Shown piece after piece: positions 7,775 to 18,630 of a DNA stretch of 64,000 nt. How positions within the stretch are numbered: the first letter of the stretch is position 1; every line of letters starts with the position of its first letter. Both the position numbers and the translations under genes were made by a program. The stretch lies in NCBI GenBank assembly GCA_963730315.1, contig CAVSRD010000009.1, positions 1 to 64,000 on the forward strand, in the 5' to 3' direction. The notes beneath the pieces are model-generated. The model had not been told where the DNA came from. It made no database searches and was given only the letters and a program-made list of their open reading frames with translations. The DNA is from VRUE01 sp963730315. Lineage in GTDB: Bacteria; Actinomycetota; Thermoleophilia; Solirubrobacterales; 70-9.

Positions 7775-9061
7775 ATGAGCGTCGCTTCGCAGAGCCTGAT
7801 GGAGAACGTCACCTACGAGGACCTCTACAAGCGCTGGGAGCAGGGAAACTGGAGCGCCTACGATCTCGATTTCTCAGCGGACCATGATGGCTGGGAGGCG
7901 CTCAGCGAGATCCAGAAGCGCTCGGCGATGTGGGTCTACTCGATGTTCTTCTATGGCGAGGACCGGGTCGCCGACACCCTCGCCCCCTACGTCACCGCCG
8001 CCCCGACCGAGGAGCAGTCCTACTTCCTCGCCACCCAGCAGGTCGACGAGGTCCGACACTCGGTCTTCTTCCACCGCTTCTTCCAGGAGGTGATCGGGGT
8101 TGGGGGCGACTCGATCCAGCAGACCCTCTCCTCCACCCTGCCGCAGCTCAACTGGGGCTACCGCGGCATCTTCGACCGGCTCGACCGGATGGCCGAGGAG
8201 CTGCGCAGGGACCGCTCGCTGCCCAAGTACGCGCAGGCGATCACCCTCTACCACCTGATCGTCGAGGGCTCACTCGCCCAGCCCGGCCAGCACTTCATCG
8301 AGGACTTCTTCGCCTCCGAGGAGACGATGCCGGGCTTCAGCGAGGGCATCGCCAAGGTCTCCCGCGACGAGCAGCGCCACATCGGCTTCGGCGTCAAGGT
8401 GCTCTCCGAGCTCCTGGACCCGGGGCGCCCCGGCGCCGGAGAGTGCCGGGCGGCGGTGATCGAGCTGCTGCGCGAAGTGCTGCCCTACGGGCCCGCCGTC
8501 TTCTCGCCGCCCAACCTGGATCGCGAGTACACGGAGTGCTTCGGCTTCTCGCTCGAGGACATCTTCGCTTTCGGCCTGAAGCTGATCCGCCAGCGCTGGC
8601 GCACGATCGGCTACCCAACCGAGGAGATGCCCCCCGGCACCTTCCCCTTCAACCCGGAGATGCCCGCCGAGGAGGTCGCCGAGCGGCAGGTGAAGCTGAT
8701 GATGGCCGGCGTGCTCGGCGCGCCCGACGGACCCGAGCCCGATGCCTCGCCCGACGTGCAGCGCCTCTACTTCGACCTGATCACCCGCGTCGCCGACCCC
8801 GCGGCCGCCAACGGCTCGCGGCTCGTCTACCAGTGGCGGTTCACCGACGCCGACCCCTGGCACCTCGTGATCGACAACGGCTCGACCCGTGCCGAGCCGG
8901 GCGAGGCGCCCGACCCAACCCTGGTGCTCGAGAGCAGCTGGGCCGACTGGATCGCCTCCGGCAAGCCCGACGCCAACCAGCTGAAGATGGTCCTCCAACG
9001 CCGCATCCGCCCACACGGCAAGCTGCGCGAGATCGCCCGCCTGCGCAAGGTCTTCGGCTGA
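7775..9061 (+). CDS. R2-like diiron/heterodinuclear oxidase fused to an SCP2 domain
   Basis: 428 residues. The N-terminal ferritin-like domain (about 1-310) has the six metal ligands of ribonucleotide-reductase R2-like proteins: Glu62, Glu92-x-x-His95, Glu164 and Glu199-x-x-His202. A glutamate at the first position, where true R2 normally has Asp, agrees with the R2lox (ligand-binding oxidase) branch. The C-terminal part (about 325-428, from QRLYFDLITRVADP through HLVIDNG to LQRRIRPHGKL) reads as an SCP2 sterol/lipid-transfer domain. Together they suggest an oxidase acting on a hydrophobic ligand. GAGGAGAAG supports the ATG, and the promoter carries a palindrome. No R1 subunit is nearby, so ribonucleotide reduction is unlikely. 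Confidence 0.85.
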   Translation: MSVASQSLMENVTYEDLYKRWEQGNWSAYDLDFSADHDGWEALSEIQKRSAMWVYSMFFYGEDRVADTLAPYVTAAPTEEQSYFLATQQVDEVRHSVFFHRFFQEVIGVGGDSIQQTLSSTLPQLNWGYRGIFDRLDRMAEELRRDRSLPKYAQAITLYHLIVEGSLAQPGQHFIEDFFASEETMPGFSEGIAKVSRDEQRHIGFGVKVLSELLDPGRPGAGECRAAVIELLREVLPYGPAVFSPPNLDREYTECFGFSLEDIFAFGLKLIRQRWRTIGYPTEEMPPGTFPFNPEMPAEEVAERQVKLMMAGVLGAPDGPEPDASPDVQRLYFDLITRVADPAAANGSRLVYQWRFTDADPWHLVIDNGSTRAEPGEAPDPTLVLESSWADWIASGKPDANQLKMVLQRRIRPHGKLREIARLRKVFG

Positions 9062-9069
9062 GCGGCGCG

Positions 9070-10476
9070 CTATGAGATAGGCGGGCGCTGCTCCGCCCAG
9101 GGGCGCTCGACCTCGAGCTGGGCGGCGAGCGAGAGCAGCGTCGCCTCGTCGCCGGGCCGGCCGACGATCTGAACGGCGAGCGGCATTCCGTCTTCGGCGA
9201 AGCCGGCGGGGACCGACATCGCCGGGTTGCCGAGGTGGTTCCAGGGGATGCAGTACGGGTAGAAGCGGCTCATCCCGAGCAGGGTCCAGAGAGCCCCGCG
9301 TCCCTCCCAGCGACGAACCGGCGGCGCGGTGCCGCCCATCACGGGCGTCATCAGCACGTCGTGGGAGTCGAAGATCGCGTTGACGCGGGCGGCGTCGGCG
9401 GCCTCGGCGCGGCGGGCCTGCTCGAAGAGGCGGTCGGGGATCAGCCGGCCGAGCCGGGCGAAGCCGCGGGTACGGCGTTCGAGCCGCTCCGGCAACGGAA
9501 CCCGGTCGAAGTCGGCGGCGATCCCGCGCAGGTAGCGGGGCACCATGTTGTTGCCGATCATCCCCCAGTCGGGATCGCGCGGCTCGACCCGGTGGCCGAG
9601 CGAGCCGAGCAGCTCGGCGGTCTCGGCCACAGCGCCCTTGGCGACATCGGAGACGGTCGGCGGCGCCACGGCGCGCGGCGCCGCGGTCGACCACGCGACC
9701 CGCAGCTTGCCGGGCGGCGTCCGCGCCGCCTCGACGAACGGACGCTGCGGAGGCGCCGGCGCCTCGGACCCCTCCGAGCCGCCGCTCACCGCGTCCAGCC
9801 AGAGCGCGGTGTCGACAACGGCGCGGCTGAGGCAGCCGTAGACCGAGAGGCCGTTCCAGTGATCCAGATCGGGCCCCAGCGGCACCCTTCCGCGCTGCGG
9901 TTTCAGGCCGAACAGGCCGCAGGAGGAGGCGGGGATGCGGATCGATCCCGCTCCGTCGGAGGCCGAGGCGATCGGGACCAGGCCGGCGGCAACGGCGGCT
10001 GCGCTGCCGCCGCTCGAGCCGCCGGGCGTGCGCTGCGCGTTCCACGGGTTGCGGGTGACGCCCCAGGTCGCCGACTCGGTGAACCCGCAGATCGCCAGCT
10101 CGGGCAGCAGCGTCTTGCCGACCACGATCGCCCCCGCCTCGCGCAGGCGCCGCACCATCTCGGCGTCGGCCGGGGCCGGGTCGACAAAGCCGTCGGTGCC
10201 GTAGGTGGTCAGCTCGCCGGCCAGATCGTGGTTGTCCTTGAGCGCGACCGGCACGCCGAGCAGCGGCCGCTCCTCGCCTTCCTTCAGCCTCGCTTCGGCC
10301 TGCTGGGCCTCGAGTAGCGCCCGCTCGGCGAGCACGGTGCGGAACGAGTTGAGCTGCGGATCGATCCGCCCGATCCGCTCGAGGCAGATCCGGACCAGCT
10401 CGGTCGGCGAAACCTCGCCGGCTCGCACCATCTCGGCCTGCCTCGCCGCCCCAGCGAAGGCGATCTCGTCGCTCAT
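9070..10476 (-). CDS. Amidase (amidase-signature family)
   Basis: 468 residues. The Ser-cisSer-Lys triad is visible: Lys80 (GVPVALKDN), Ser154 in TPGGSSGGSAA and Ser178 in SDGAGSIRIPASSCG. Overall length and the C-terminal block GNPAMSVPAGFAEDGMPLAVQIVGRPGDE match amidases such as AmdA or GatA-like hydrolases. No GatB or GatC lies nearby, so a free-standing carboxylic-amide hydrolase is more likely than tRNA amidotransferase. The substrate is unknown. The gene lies convergent with the R2-like gene (8-bp gap). A TAACCT box (10484-10489) ends 7 nt before its ATG. Confidence 0.92.
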   Translation of the reverse strand: MSDEIAFAGAARQAEMVRAGEVSPTELVRICLERIGRIDPQLNSFRTVLAERALLEAQQAEARLKEGEERPLLGVPVALKDNHDLAGELTTYGTDGFVDPAPADAEMVRRLREAGAIVVGKTLLPELAICGFTESATWGVTRNPWNAQRTPGGSSGGSAAAVAAGLVPIASASDGAGSIRIPASSCGLFGLKPQRGRVPLGPDLDHWNGLSVYGCLSRAVVDTALWLDAVSGGSEGSEAPAPPQRPFVEAARTPPGKLRVAWSTAAPRAVAPPTVSDVAKGAVAETAELLGSLGHRVEPRDPDWGMIGNNMVPRYLRGIAADFDRVPLPERLERRTRGFARLGRLIPDRLFEQARRAEAADAARVNAIFDSHDVLMTPVMGGTAPPVRRWEGRGALWTLLGMSRFYPYCIPWNHLGNPAMSVPAGFAEDGMPLAVQIVGRPGDEATLLSLAAQLEVERPWAEQRPPIS

Positions 10477-10483
10477 CGCCGAG

Positions 10484-10489
10484 AGGTTA
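10484..10489 (-). promoter_or_regulatory. -10 box of the amidase gene, leaderless
   Basis: TAACCT on the minus strand, 7 nt from the ATG at 10476. It sits in the 14-bp gap after the MMPL pseudogene and slightly overlaps its region. Confidence 0.4.
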
Positions 10490-10490
10490 G

Positions 10491-12562
10491 TCAGGTCAGG
10501 CTGGGCTTGGCCGCACCGCGCTCGAAGGAGAAGTCCGGCAGCAGGCGGTCGAGCCAGGACGGCATCCACCAGTTCCAGGGGCCCAGCAGCTTCATCGCCG
10601 CCGGCACGAGGATCAGCCGCACCAGGGTCGCGTCGAGGGCGATCGCCACCGCGGAGCCCAACCCCAGCTCCTTGATCGAGGGGACGCCGGTGAGCGCGAA
10701 GACGGCGAAGACACAGGTCATGATCAGCGCCGCCGAGGAGATCGTGCGGGCGCTCGAGGCGAGGCCCTCGGCGACGGCGCGCTCGTTGTCGCCGTGCCGC
10801 ATGTACCGCTCGCGGATCCGCGACATCAGGAAGACCTCGTAGTCCATCGAGAGGCCGAAGACAACGGCGAAGACCAGCGGCACGTTGATCGTGTCCAGCG
10901 CCCCCTTGCCTTCGAAGCCGAGCAGGCCGTCGAGCCAGCCCCACTGAAAGACGGCGACGAGGACGCCGAAGGCGGCGCCGATCGAGAGCAGGTTCATTAG
11001 CACCGCCTTCAACGGCAGCACCAGCGAGCGCAGCATCCCCATCAGCACCAGGAAGCTGAGTCCCAGCACGAAAAGGATGATCTTCCACATCGAGCCGCCG
11101 ATCAGGCGGCGCACGTCCTGGCTGCGCGCCGTTTCGCCGCCGACGTTCACCGTCGCGACCCGGACCAGCCGCGTCGTGGGCGCCAGCGCGCGCAGGCGGT
11201 CGACCAGGGCGCGCGCCGCGTCGGACTCGCTGCCGGCGCGCGGCCTCGCCTCGATCAGCAGGTTGCCGCCTGCAGAGGTGGGCGGGGCGACCGTGCCCAC
11301 CCCCGCCGTCGACTCGAGCCTGCGCACGAACCCGGCCACCGCCGCACGGTTGGCGGCGGCGGCTCCAGCCGAGTCGAACGAGGCGACGATCTGCACCGGG
11401 TCGGCGCCGAGCACAGCCACCCACGGCCGGGTCATGACGTTGGCGGTCCAGCGATGCCAAAAGGCCGATTCGGCGCCCGCCGGTCGCTCCGGCCGGCGGA
11501 AGACCCGCTGCTTGAAGAAGCGCAGCACCATCGCGACGATCCCGCCGGGCAATACGCGCTCGCCGAGCATCGCAATCAGGGCGGGAAGCAGGGTGGTGGC
11601 GGCGAGGATCGAGACGGCGACCACGGTCATCGCGCCGAGCGCCATCGAGCGCAGCGCCTGGTTGTCGACCATCCACAGCCCGGCCAGCGAGACGATCACG
11701 GCGAGGCCGGAGAAGGTCACGGCCAGGCCCGAGGTGGAGAGAGCCTCGGCCCGCGCGTCGTCCTCGCCTCGGCCCGCCGCCCGCTCCTCGCGGTAGCGGG
11801 CGAGGATGAACAGCGAGTAGTCGACCGCGACGCCGATCCCGATCATCGAGGCCATGTTGGTGACGAAGACCGAGGTCTCCATCTGCAGCGAGATCAGGTA
11901 GATCAGGGCGCCGGTGACGATCACGCTGACGAAGCCGAGCGCCAGCGGCAGCGCCGCTGCGGCAAGCGAGCCGAAGACGACGAGCAGGATCAGCGCGACG
12001 ATCGGAAAGCCGCCGACCTCCGCCTCGGCCAGGTCTTCCTTGGACAGCTCCTGCAGCCCGGCCCAGATTGCCGGCTGCCCGGCGAATAGGCGGTCACCCC
12101 GCCCCGCGCCGCACCGGGGTCGAGCTCCTCGCGCAGCGTCGTCGCGGCGTCGACCAGCCGGTCGGAGCTGAGATCGCTGCGCAGCGGAAGCATCGCGACA
12201 CTCTTGCGGCGCAGCGCGAGCTCGGCGCGGCGTGCGAAGGGCGGCGGCAGCGTCACCCGGTCGATCCCGGCAACCGTGCGACGCACCTGCCCGACCGCCG
12301 CGGCCCGCGCCACCGCTCCGGCGCCGGGCGCCGACCGCAGCAGCACCGCGATGCCGGTGGCGTCGCCGCCGAAGTCCCTTTCCAGCGCGTCGTTGACCGC
12401 CTTCGACTGACTGCCCGGCACGTCGAACCCGCCGCCCGTGAGGTGATCCGTCTGCCGCGAGGCGAGGGGCAGCGCGAGAACGAGGACCAGCAGCCATCCG
12501 GCGAGAACCCAGCGGCGTCTGCGTCCCGCGAATCCGGCCAGTCTGGTCATCGGCTCGCGCAT
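10491..12562 (-). pseudogene. MMPL/RND-family lipid exporter, frameshifted and internally deleted
   Basis: Two frames must be joined to read this MMPL transporter. The N-terminus (from ATG 12562: RRRRWVLAGWLLVLVLALPLA helix, then the first periplasmic domain through GGVTAY) leaves the frame near 12086. The rest (GQPAIWAGLQELSKEDL onward, TM2-TM12, ending PWNWWMPSWL) continues in the next frame, consistent with loss of one base in a TATTCG stretch. Near 11400-11420 the protein also jumps from VMTRPWVAVLG straight to ADPVQIVASFD. Compared with the intact MMPL at 40258-42420, about 45-50 residues holding TM7 and its flank are missing without changing frame. A sequencing error could explain the frameshift but not easily both lesions. 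Confidence 0.8.
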
Positions 12563-12564
12563 TT

Positions 12565-12580
12565 AGCTGGCTCGCCAGCT
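12565..12580. promoter_or_regulatory. Inverted repeat just upstream of the MMPL start
   Basis: AGCTGGC-TC-GCCAGCT, 7-bp arms, lies two bases upstream of the MMPL ATG and 35 bp after the tetR stop. It could be an operator for the adjacent TetR protein or a tetR terminator hairpin. It shares a CTGGC/GCCAG core with the palindrome at 7686. Confidence 0.4.
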
Positions 12581-12614
12581 TCCCCCACCCGCCGGCGGGC
12601 GTCTGTGAGTCCAA

Positions 12615-13223
12615 TCACTCCCCGGCGAGCAGAAAGCGCGCCGAGGCGGCGCCGACGGCGAGCGCGGCGCTGATGTCGCGACCCGGATCGGAGAGCGCCT
12701 GGAGGGCGAAGCCGTCGCCGACCGCGAACAGATAGGCGACGATCGCCTCGGCGTCGTAGCGCAGGCTGAGCACACCCTCCCGCTGCTTCGCCTCCAGCAC
12801 CTCGGCGACGTGGGAGCGGGTGCGGTCGAAGAGCTGGCCGACCTCGCGCTGGATGTCGGGGTTGCGGCGACCGGCGCTGAACAGCTCGTAGAGCAGCAGG
12901 AAGAAGGCAGGTTCGTTCTCGATCAGATCGGTGAGGCTGGCGACGAGCACGTCGATCACGTCGTTGACCGTGGTCGCCTTGGCCAGTGGCTCATCGAGCC
13001 GGGCGACGCGAATCTCGGCATCGCGCCGAACCACCTCGACCAGCAGCCGCTCCTTGGTGCCGAAGTAGTAGTGCAGGAGGCCCCGGCTGACCCCTGCCTC
13101 GCGGGCGACATGCTCGAAGGTCGAGCCAGCGGCGCCGCGTTTGGCGACGCTCTCGCGCATCGCGTTGACGATCCGCTGCGCCTTTTCCCCGCTCAGCTCG
13201 CGCTCTTTGGTGGCTGCCTCCAT
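12615..13223 (-). CDS. TetR-family transcriptional regulator
   Basis: 202 residues. The N-terminal DNA-binding domain (about residues 15-62) shows the TetR pattern with the helix-turn-helix TFEHVAREAGVSRGLLHYYFGTKERLL. The remainder is an alpha-helical ligand-binding and dimerisation domain with a hydrophobic core (EPAFFLLLYELFSAG). It lies directly upstream of, and on the same strand as, the MMPL gene, the usual arrangement for a local repressor of an exporter. The ligand is unknown. TAGACT (13232-13237) ends 8 nt before the ATG, and that promoter contains a short CTAG-TG-CTAG dyad that may be an autoregulatory site. Confidence 0.9.
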   Translation of the reverse strand: MEAATKERELSGEKAQRIVNAMRESVAKRGAAGSTFEHVAREAGVSRGLLHYYFGTKERLLVEVVRRDAEIRVARLDEPLAKATTVNDVIDVLVASLTDLIENEPAFFLLLYELFSAGRRNPDIQREVGQLFDRTRSHVAEVLEAKQREGVLSLRYDAEAIVAYLFAVGDGFALQALSDPGRDISAALAVGAASARFLLAGE

Positions 13224-13231
13224 GGGAGATC

Positions 13232-13250
13232 AGTCTAGTGCTAGCTGACG
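13232..13250 (-). promoter_or_regulatory. tetR promoter with CTAG dyad
   Basis: TAGACT (13232-13237, minus strand) is 8 nt from the tetR ATG and overlaps a CTAG-TG-CTAG dyad (13235-13244). Placement suggests autorepression; the dyad is short, so this is tentative. Confidence 0.35.
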
Positions 13251-13345
13251 AGGTCCAGGCGCCGGCAGGCAAGAACGCAGGGAGCGTGGCGTGCTCTGCA
13301 CGCGAGCGACCGAGGACGCAGCATGACGGCGCCTGGGGTCGTCAG
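13245..13345. repeat. Long imperfect hairpin element, possible structured RNA
   Basis: Arms 13245-13264 and 13327-13345 pair as 7 bp (CTGACGA), a 4x3 internal loop and 9 bp (CAGGCGCCG). The 62-nt apical part holds a further perfect hairpin at 13289-13303 (6-bp stem GCGTGC, loop TCT). The element fills the gap between the small membrane-protein gene and tetR, and its right arm covers that gene's stop codon. It could be a large terminator, a small RNA or a dispersed palindromic element; one copy only was noticed here. Confidence 0.55.
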
Positions 13346-13773
13346 CCGCCGTTGATGCTGGTCGTGCTGGTGTACTCGAACTCCTCCTCGGCGCCGAAGA
13401 GGGCGTCGAGGACAGTCTTGCGGGCATCCTCGCTGAGCACGAGGGCGATCGCCCCGGCGACCATGGCGAAGAGGATGAGACGGCCGAGGCGGCTCTTCTT
13501 GCGCCGCTTCTTCGGCGCGCGCAGCTGCTCGGACGCGTCGCGCAGGCTCTCCGCCGCGACGCGCAGGTCACGCTGCACCTTCTTGTCGCTGGTCATCGCC
13601 TTCACAGTCCCCTTGCCGTTGCCGGTCGCTCGCGAATAGGCGCCGCGCGCTGCTTCGAAGGCATCGCGGAGGCTGCTGCGCAGCTCTTCGTCCTCGATCA
13701 GTCGCTGCACGTAGGGATTGCCTCGCGCGCTGGAATAGATGTCTGCGGCCTGGCCCGCTTTGGTCTTGCTCAT
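13342..13773 (-). CDS. Small single-pass membrane protein, function unknown
   Basis: 143 residues. A hydrophilic, Ala/Arg/Lys-rich helical region (about 1-88, including IYSSARGNPYVQRLIEDEELRSSL) is followed by a basic patch KKRRKKSR and one membrane helix (about 98-115, LILFAMVAGAIALVL), then a short acidic tail. The order suggests a cytoplasmic helical domain anchored near the C-terminus. I do not recognise a named family. GAGGAGATGGC supplies a ribosome-binding site. It lies downstream of the GT39-like gene, separated by a perfect hairpin. Confidence 0.75.
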   Translation of the reverse strand: MSKTKAGQAADIYSSARGNPYVQRLIEDEELRSSLRDAFEAARGAYSRATGNGKGTVKAMTSDKKVQRDLRVAAESLRDASEQLRAPKKRRKKSRLGRLILFAMVAGAIALVLSEDARKTVLDALFGAEEEFEYTSTTSINGG

Positions 13774-13807
13774 GCCATCTCCTCGCCGGGGGTGTTCGGA
13801 GTTCCAG

Positions 13808-13823
13808 TTGAGGATAGCCTCAA
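13808..13823. promoter_or_regulatory. Perfect 6-bp-stem hairpin upstream of the small membrane-protein gene
   Basis: TTGAGG-ATAG-CCTCAA lies between the GT39-like stop and the small membrane-protein start. Read on the minus strand it contains TATCCT, a possible -10, so it may be an operator; it could equally be a weak terminator for the upstream gene. Confidence 0.35.
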
Positions 13824-13842
13824 ACCCGATCCTTGGATGCCG

Positions 13843-15384
13843 TCAGCCAGGTCCAATGCCATCGAGGAGAACCCCGTTGGAGCGAAATCCGAGTTCGGCG
13901 TCGCGAACCGTCCGCAGCCGCAGATGCGCCAGCTCCGGTCCGGGCAGCGCGTAGCGCCGCACCCAGAGGCGGCCGGCCGGCCCGTAGCCGATCTGGGCGA
14001 ACCGGGGCCCGAGCAGGCGGGCGGGGACCGGCGGGGCGGGACCGGCGGAGACGAAGTCGACCTCGTGGACGTACCAGGCGAAGCCGTCGGTGGGCTGGAC
14101 CTGAAATGAGCCGGTCGACAGGTAGTAGCGGAGCGAGGCCTCGCCGAGCGTCCAGGTGACCATCGCCCGCGGCGCCCGGGGTTCGCCGAGCTTCGCGGCG
14201 ACCGACTCCCAGTCGGGCCGCTGCAAGGAGGACGAGGCGCTCGCCCAGACCGCGAAGCCGAGCGAGTAGGCGACCAGGACCGCCGCGAGGAGGGTGCCCG
14301 CGCGCCGCCCCCGGCGCAGGGTGACGCCGACCGCGACGGCGGCCAGCAGCGGCACCAGGGCCGGCAGCAGGTTGCGGGCGAGGACGTAGTCCCTGCCGGG
14401 GACGAGCAGCGCCAGGGCGAGCGGAGCGACGACGGTCGCGGCGGCGACCGCCAGCATCCGTCCGGCGGCCCGCCGCTCGCGACGCTCGCCGCGAGCCGCG
14501 AGCAGGCCGAGGGCGGCGAGCATCGCCGCCAGCGGCGCGACCGCCGGCAGCAGCCGCTCGGGCCGGGCGATGACCCCCCCGGTTTCGCCCAGCGCGAAGC
14601 TGATCCCGGCCGCCCAGAGCCTGTGCCCGAGGCTGTGATCGCCGATCCACTCGGCGTGGCCGAGCGACACCTGGTGGATCGCCAGCGGCGCCAGCAGCAG
14701 GCCGGCCGCAGCGACGATCCACAAGCCCCTCGCCACCTCGCGCCCCCGCCGCCGCAGCAGCCAGACCGCCTCGACGGTCAGCGGGAAGATCGCGAAGTAG
14801 TGCGTCGCCAGGGCCAGGGCCGAGGCGATCCCCCAAAGCGTCACGTCCCGCCTGCTTGAGGACGTCAGCGCCCGTACGAAGTAGAGCGCCGCAACCGCCG
14901 TCAGCAGCGAGAGCAGCGCGTAGCCGCGCGCCTCCTGCGAGTACCAGAGCAGCATCGGGTTGACGGCCACCAGCGCCGCCGCGGCGATCCCGGCGCGCCG
15001 TTCGTGCAGCTCGGCGCCGAGCAGATAGGCGACCGGAACCGTCGCCACCCCGGCCAGCGCCGAGAGCGAGCGCAGGCCGACCTCGCCGGTTCCCGTGAGC
15101 TGGGTCCAGGCCCAGGCCAGCGCGTAGTAGAGCGGCGGCGCCGACTCACTGAAGCCGACCGCGTTCATCGCGTGCCAGAAGCCGTCGCGCAGGACGCGAC
15201 TGGCGGTGACGATCTCGTCGTGGTGGTAGGACTGGACGCCGAGCGTCGCGAAGCGCAGGCCGGCGGCGAGCACGGTCAGCCCGGCGACGATCCAGAAGGC
15301 CCGGGAGCGCGCCCGCGCGGCCTCGCGGAGCGCCTCGTAGAAACTCGCCAGGTTGCCCCTGCCCAGGGCCTCGGCTGCCTCCAT
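13843..15384 (-). CDS. GT39-like integral-membrane glycosyltransferase
   Basis: 513 residues with roughly 10-12 hydrophobic helices. The first extracytoplasmic loop has an acidic motif, SYHHDEI (His54-His55-Asp56-Glu57), matching the catalytic Asp/Glu of PMT/ArnT-type (GT39, GT-C fold) mannosyl- or arabinosyltransferases that use polyprenyl-phosphate sugars. Further support is the loop PPLYYALAWAW and the helix pair ending in MLLWYSQEARGYALL. A C-terminal soluble domain follows the last helix. Acceptor and sugar are unknown. The ATG at 15384 is chosen because the frame upstream overlaps lon and shows no family-like sequence. Confidence 0.82.
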   Translation of the reverse strand: MEAAEALGRGNLASFYEALREAARARSRAFWIVAGLTVLAAGLRFATLGVQSYHHDEIVTASRVLRDGFWHAMNAVGFSESAPPLYYALAWAWTQLTGTGEVGLRSLSALAGVATVPVAYLLGAELHERRAGIAAAALVAVNPMLLWYSQEARGYALLSLLTAVAALYFVRALTSSSRRDVTLWGIASALALATHYFAIFPLTVEAVWLLRRRGREVARGLWIVAAAGLLLAPLAIHQVSLGHAEWIGDHSLGHRLWAAGISFALGETGGVIARPERLLPAVAPLAAMLAALGLLAARGERRERRAAGRMLAVAAATVVAPLALALLVPGRDYVLARNLLPALVPLLAAVAVGVTLRRGRRAGTLLAAVLVAYSLGFAVWASASSSLQRPDWESVAAKLGEPRAPRAMVTWTLGEASLRYYLSTGSFQVQPTDGFAWYVHEVDFVSAGPAPPVPARLLGPRFAQIGYGPAGRLWVRRYALPGPELAHLRLRTVRDAELGFRSNGVLLDGIGPG

Positions 15385-15421
15385 CCTCGTTAGACAGGTT
15401 CGCGCTTTGCTCGCTGTGCGC

Positions 15422-17808
<2,387 letters not shown>

Positions 17809-17809
<1 letters not shown>

Positions 17810-18252
17810 CAGCCGCGTCCGATCGGCACGCTGCGGGTGGCTTGGGCCGGGTCGCGCAGCGGCAGCTCGATCCGCAGCACGCCGTCCTCGTAGGTCGCCT
17901 TGGCCCGCTCGGTGTCGACGTCGACCTGCAGCTCCACCACCCGCCGGAAGGGCCCGGACGGAATCTCCACCTGCTGGTAGACGCGGCCTTCGATCGCTTG
18001 AACAGGCCGTTCTCCGACGATCGCGAGCTGCCGGCCACTGACCTCGATGCCCACCTGGTCCAGATCTACGCCGGCGAGGTCCACCTTCACGACCGCTCGC
18101 TGCGGGTCGCCGGCGTAATAGACGTCGACATTGGGCGAGAAGCCCCTGCTCCGCCGGCTCACGTAGGCGCTCCGCCCCCAGGCGCCTCCCAGCATCTGGT
18201 CCATCTCGCGCCGCATGCGGGCGAAGTTGGCGAAGAGATCGCGCTCGGGCAT
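17809..18252 (-). CDS. Hsp20/alpha-crystallin small heat-shock protein
   Basis: 147 residues. The alpha-crystallin domain covers about residues 42-135 (PNVDVYYAGDPQRAVVKVDLAG ... YEDGVLRIELPL), ending with the LxIxLP-like strand and a short tail. The N-terminus MPERDLFANFARMRREMDQML is the usual amphipathic oligomerisation segment. It acts as an ATP-independent holdase and is coupled to lon, which could remove what it traps. No CIRCE or HAIR element was recognised upstream; an AGGT-N5-ACCT dyad and a TATGGT box 6 nt before the ATG are present. Confidence 0.93.
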
Positions 18253-18258
18253 GCCAAA

Positions 18259-18264
18259 ACCATA
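18259..18264 (-). promoter_or_regulatory. -10 box of hsp20-lon, leaderless
   Basis: TATGGT on the minus strand ends 6 nt from the hsp20 ATG. A dyad (AGGT-GCGAG-ACCT, about 18279-18291) lies where a -35 would be and could be a repressor site. Confidence 0.4.
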
Positions 18265-18303
18265 GCCAGCGAGGTGCGAGACCTGTCGCCGGCCCGGGTC
18301 CAG

Positions 18304-18492
18304 CTATGCCGCGCGCGACTGGGTAGCCCAGCGAGGCGGCCTCATCAGCAGAACCGGCTGCCTGGGCGGCACGAGGCCCTCCGGTCGGTCGGGCCGGAAG
18401 GTAGCGCAGGGCTCCTCCAGCTGGAGCGCGCAGAGCATGTTCCTGCGGAAGTAGCAGTCGTCGCAACTCGGGGGCTTCGCCTTGCCTGACAT
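18304..18492 (-). CDS. Small four-cysteine protein, putative metal binder
   Basis: 62 residues from the ATG at 18492. Cysteines fall as C-x2-C-x7-C-x7-C (SCDDCYFRRNMLCALQLEEPCATFRP), a compact arrangement suited to one Zn(II) ion or a 4Fe-4S cluster. The flanking residues are basic and proline-rich. The spacing and the FRRN / CATFRP pieces look like a conserved lineage protein rather than chance, but I know no function for it. It lies just downstream of where the hsp20 promoter begins and is divergent from the fatty-acid hydroxylase gene. Confidence 0.6.
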   Translation of the reverse strand: MSGKAKPPSCDDCYFRRNMLCALQLEEPCATFRPDRPEGLVPPRQPVLLMRPPRWATQSRAA

Positions 18493-18614
18493 CGAGCGCG
18501 AATCTTGACAATGCCGTTGCACTTTCGTGGCGGCCATTCCCGCAAAGCGCAACGTCTTTGACACGGGCCCTTCACATCTTCCCCGCGTCTTGCGAACGCG
18601 GCGCCCGTCAGCGC

Positions 18615-18620
18615 TACCAT
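18615..18620 (+). promoter_or_regulatory. -10 box of the fatty-acid hydroxylase gene
   Basis: TACCAT, with 10 nt between it and the ATG at 18631; no ribosome-binding site, so a near-leaderless message is expected. Confidence 0.4.
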
Positions 18621-18630
18621 TCGAGTCGCG

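Noticed and set aside
18505..18563. TTGACA-like -35 hexamers before the fatty-acid hydroxylase gene
   Set aside because: No -10 box lies at a suitable distance; the TACCAT near the start codon fits better as the promoter.
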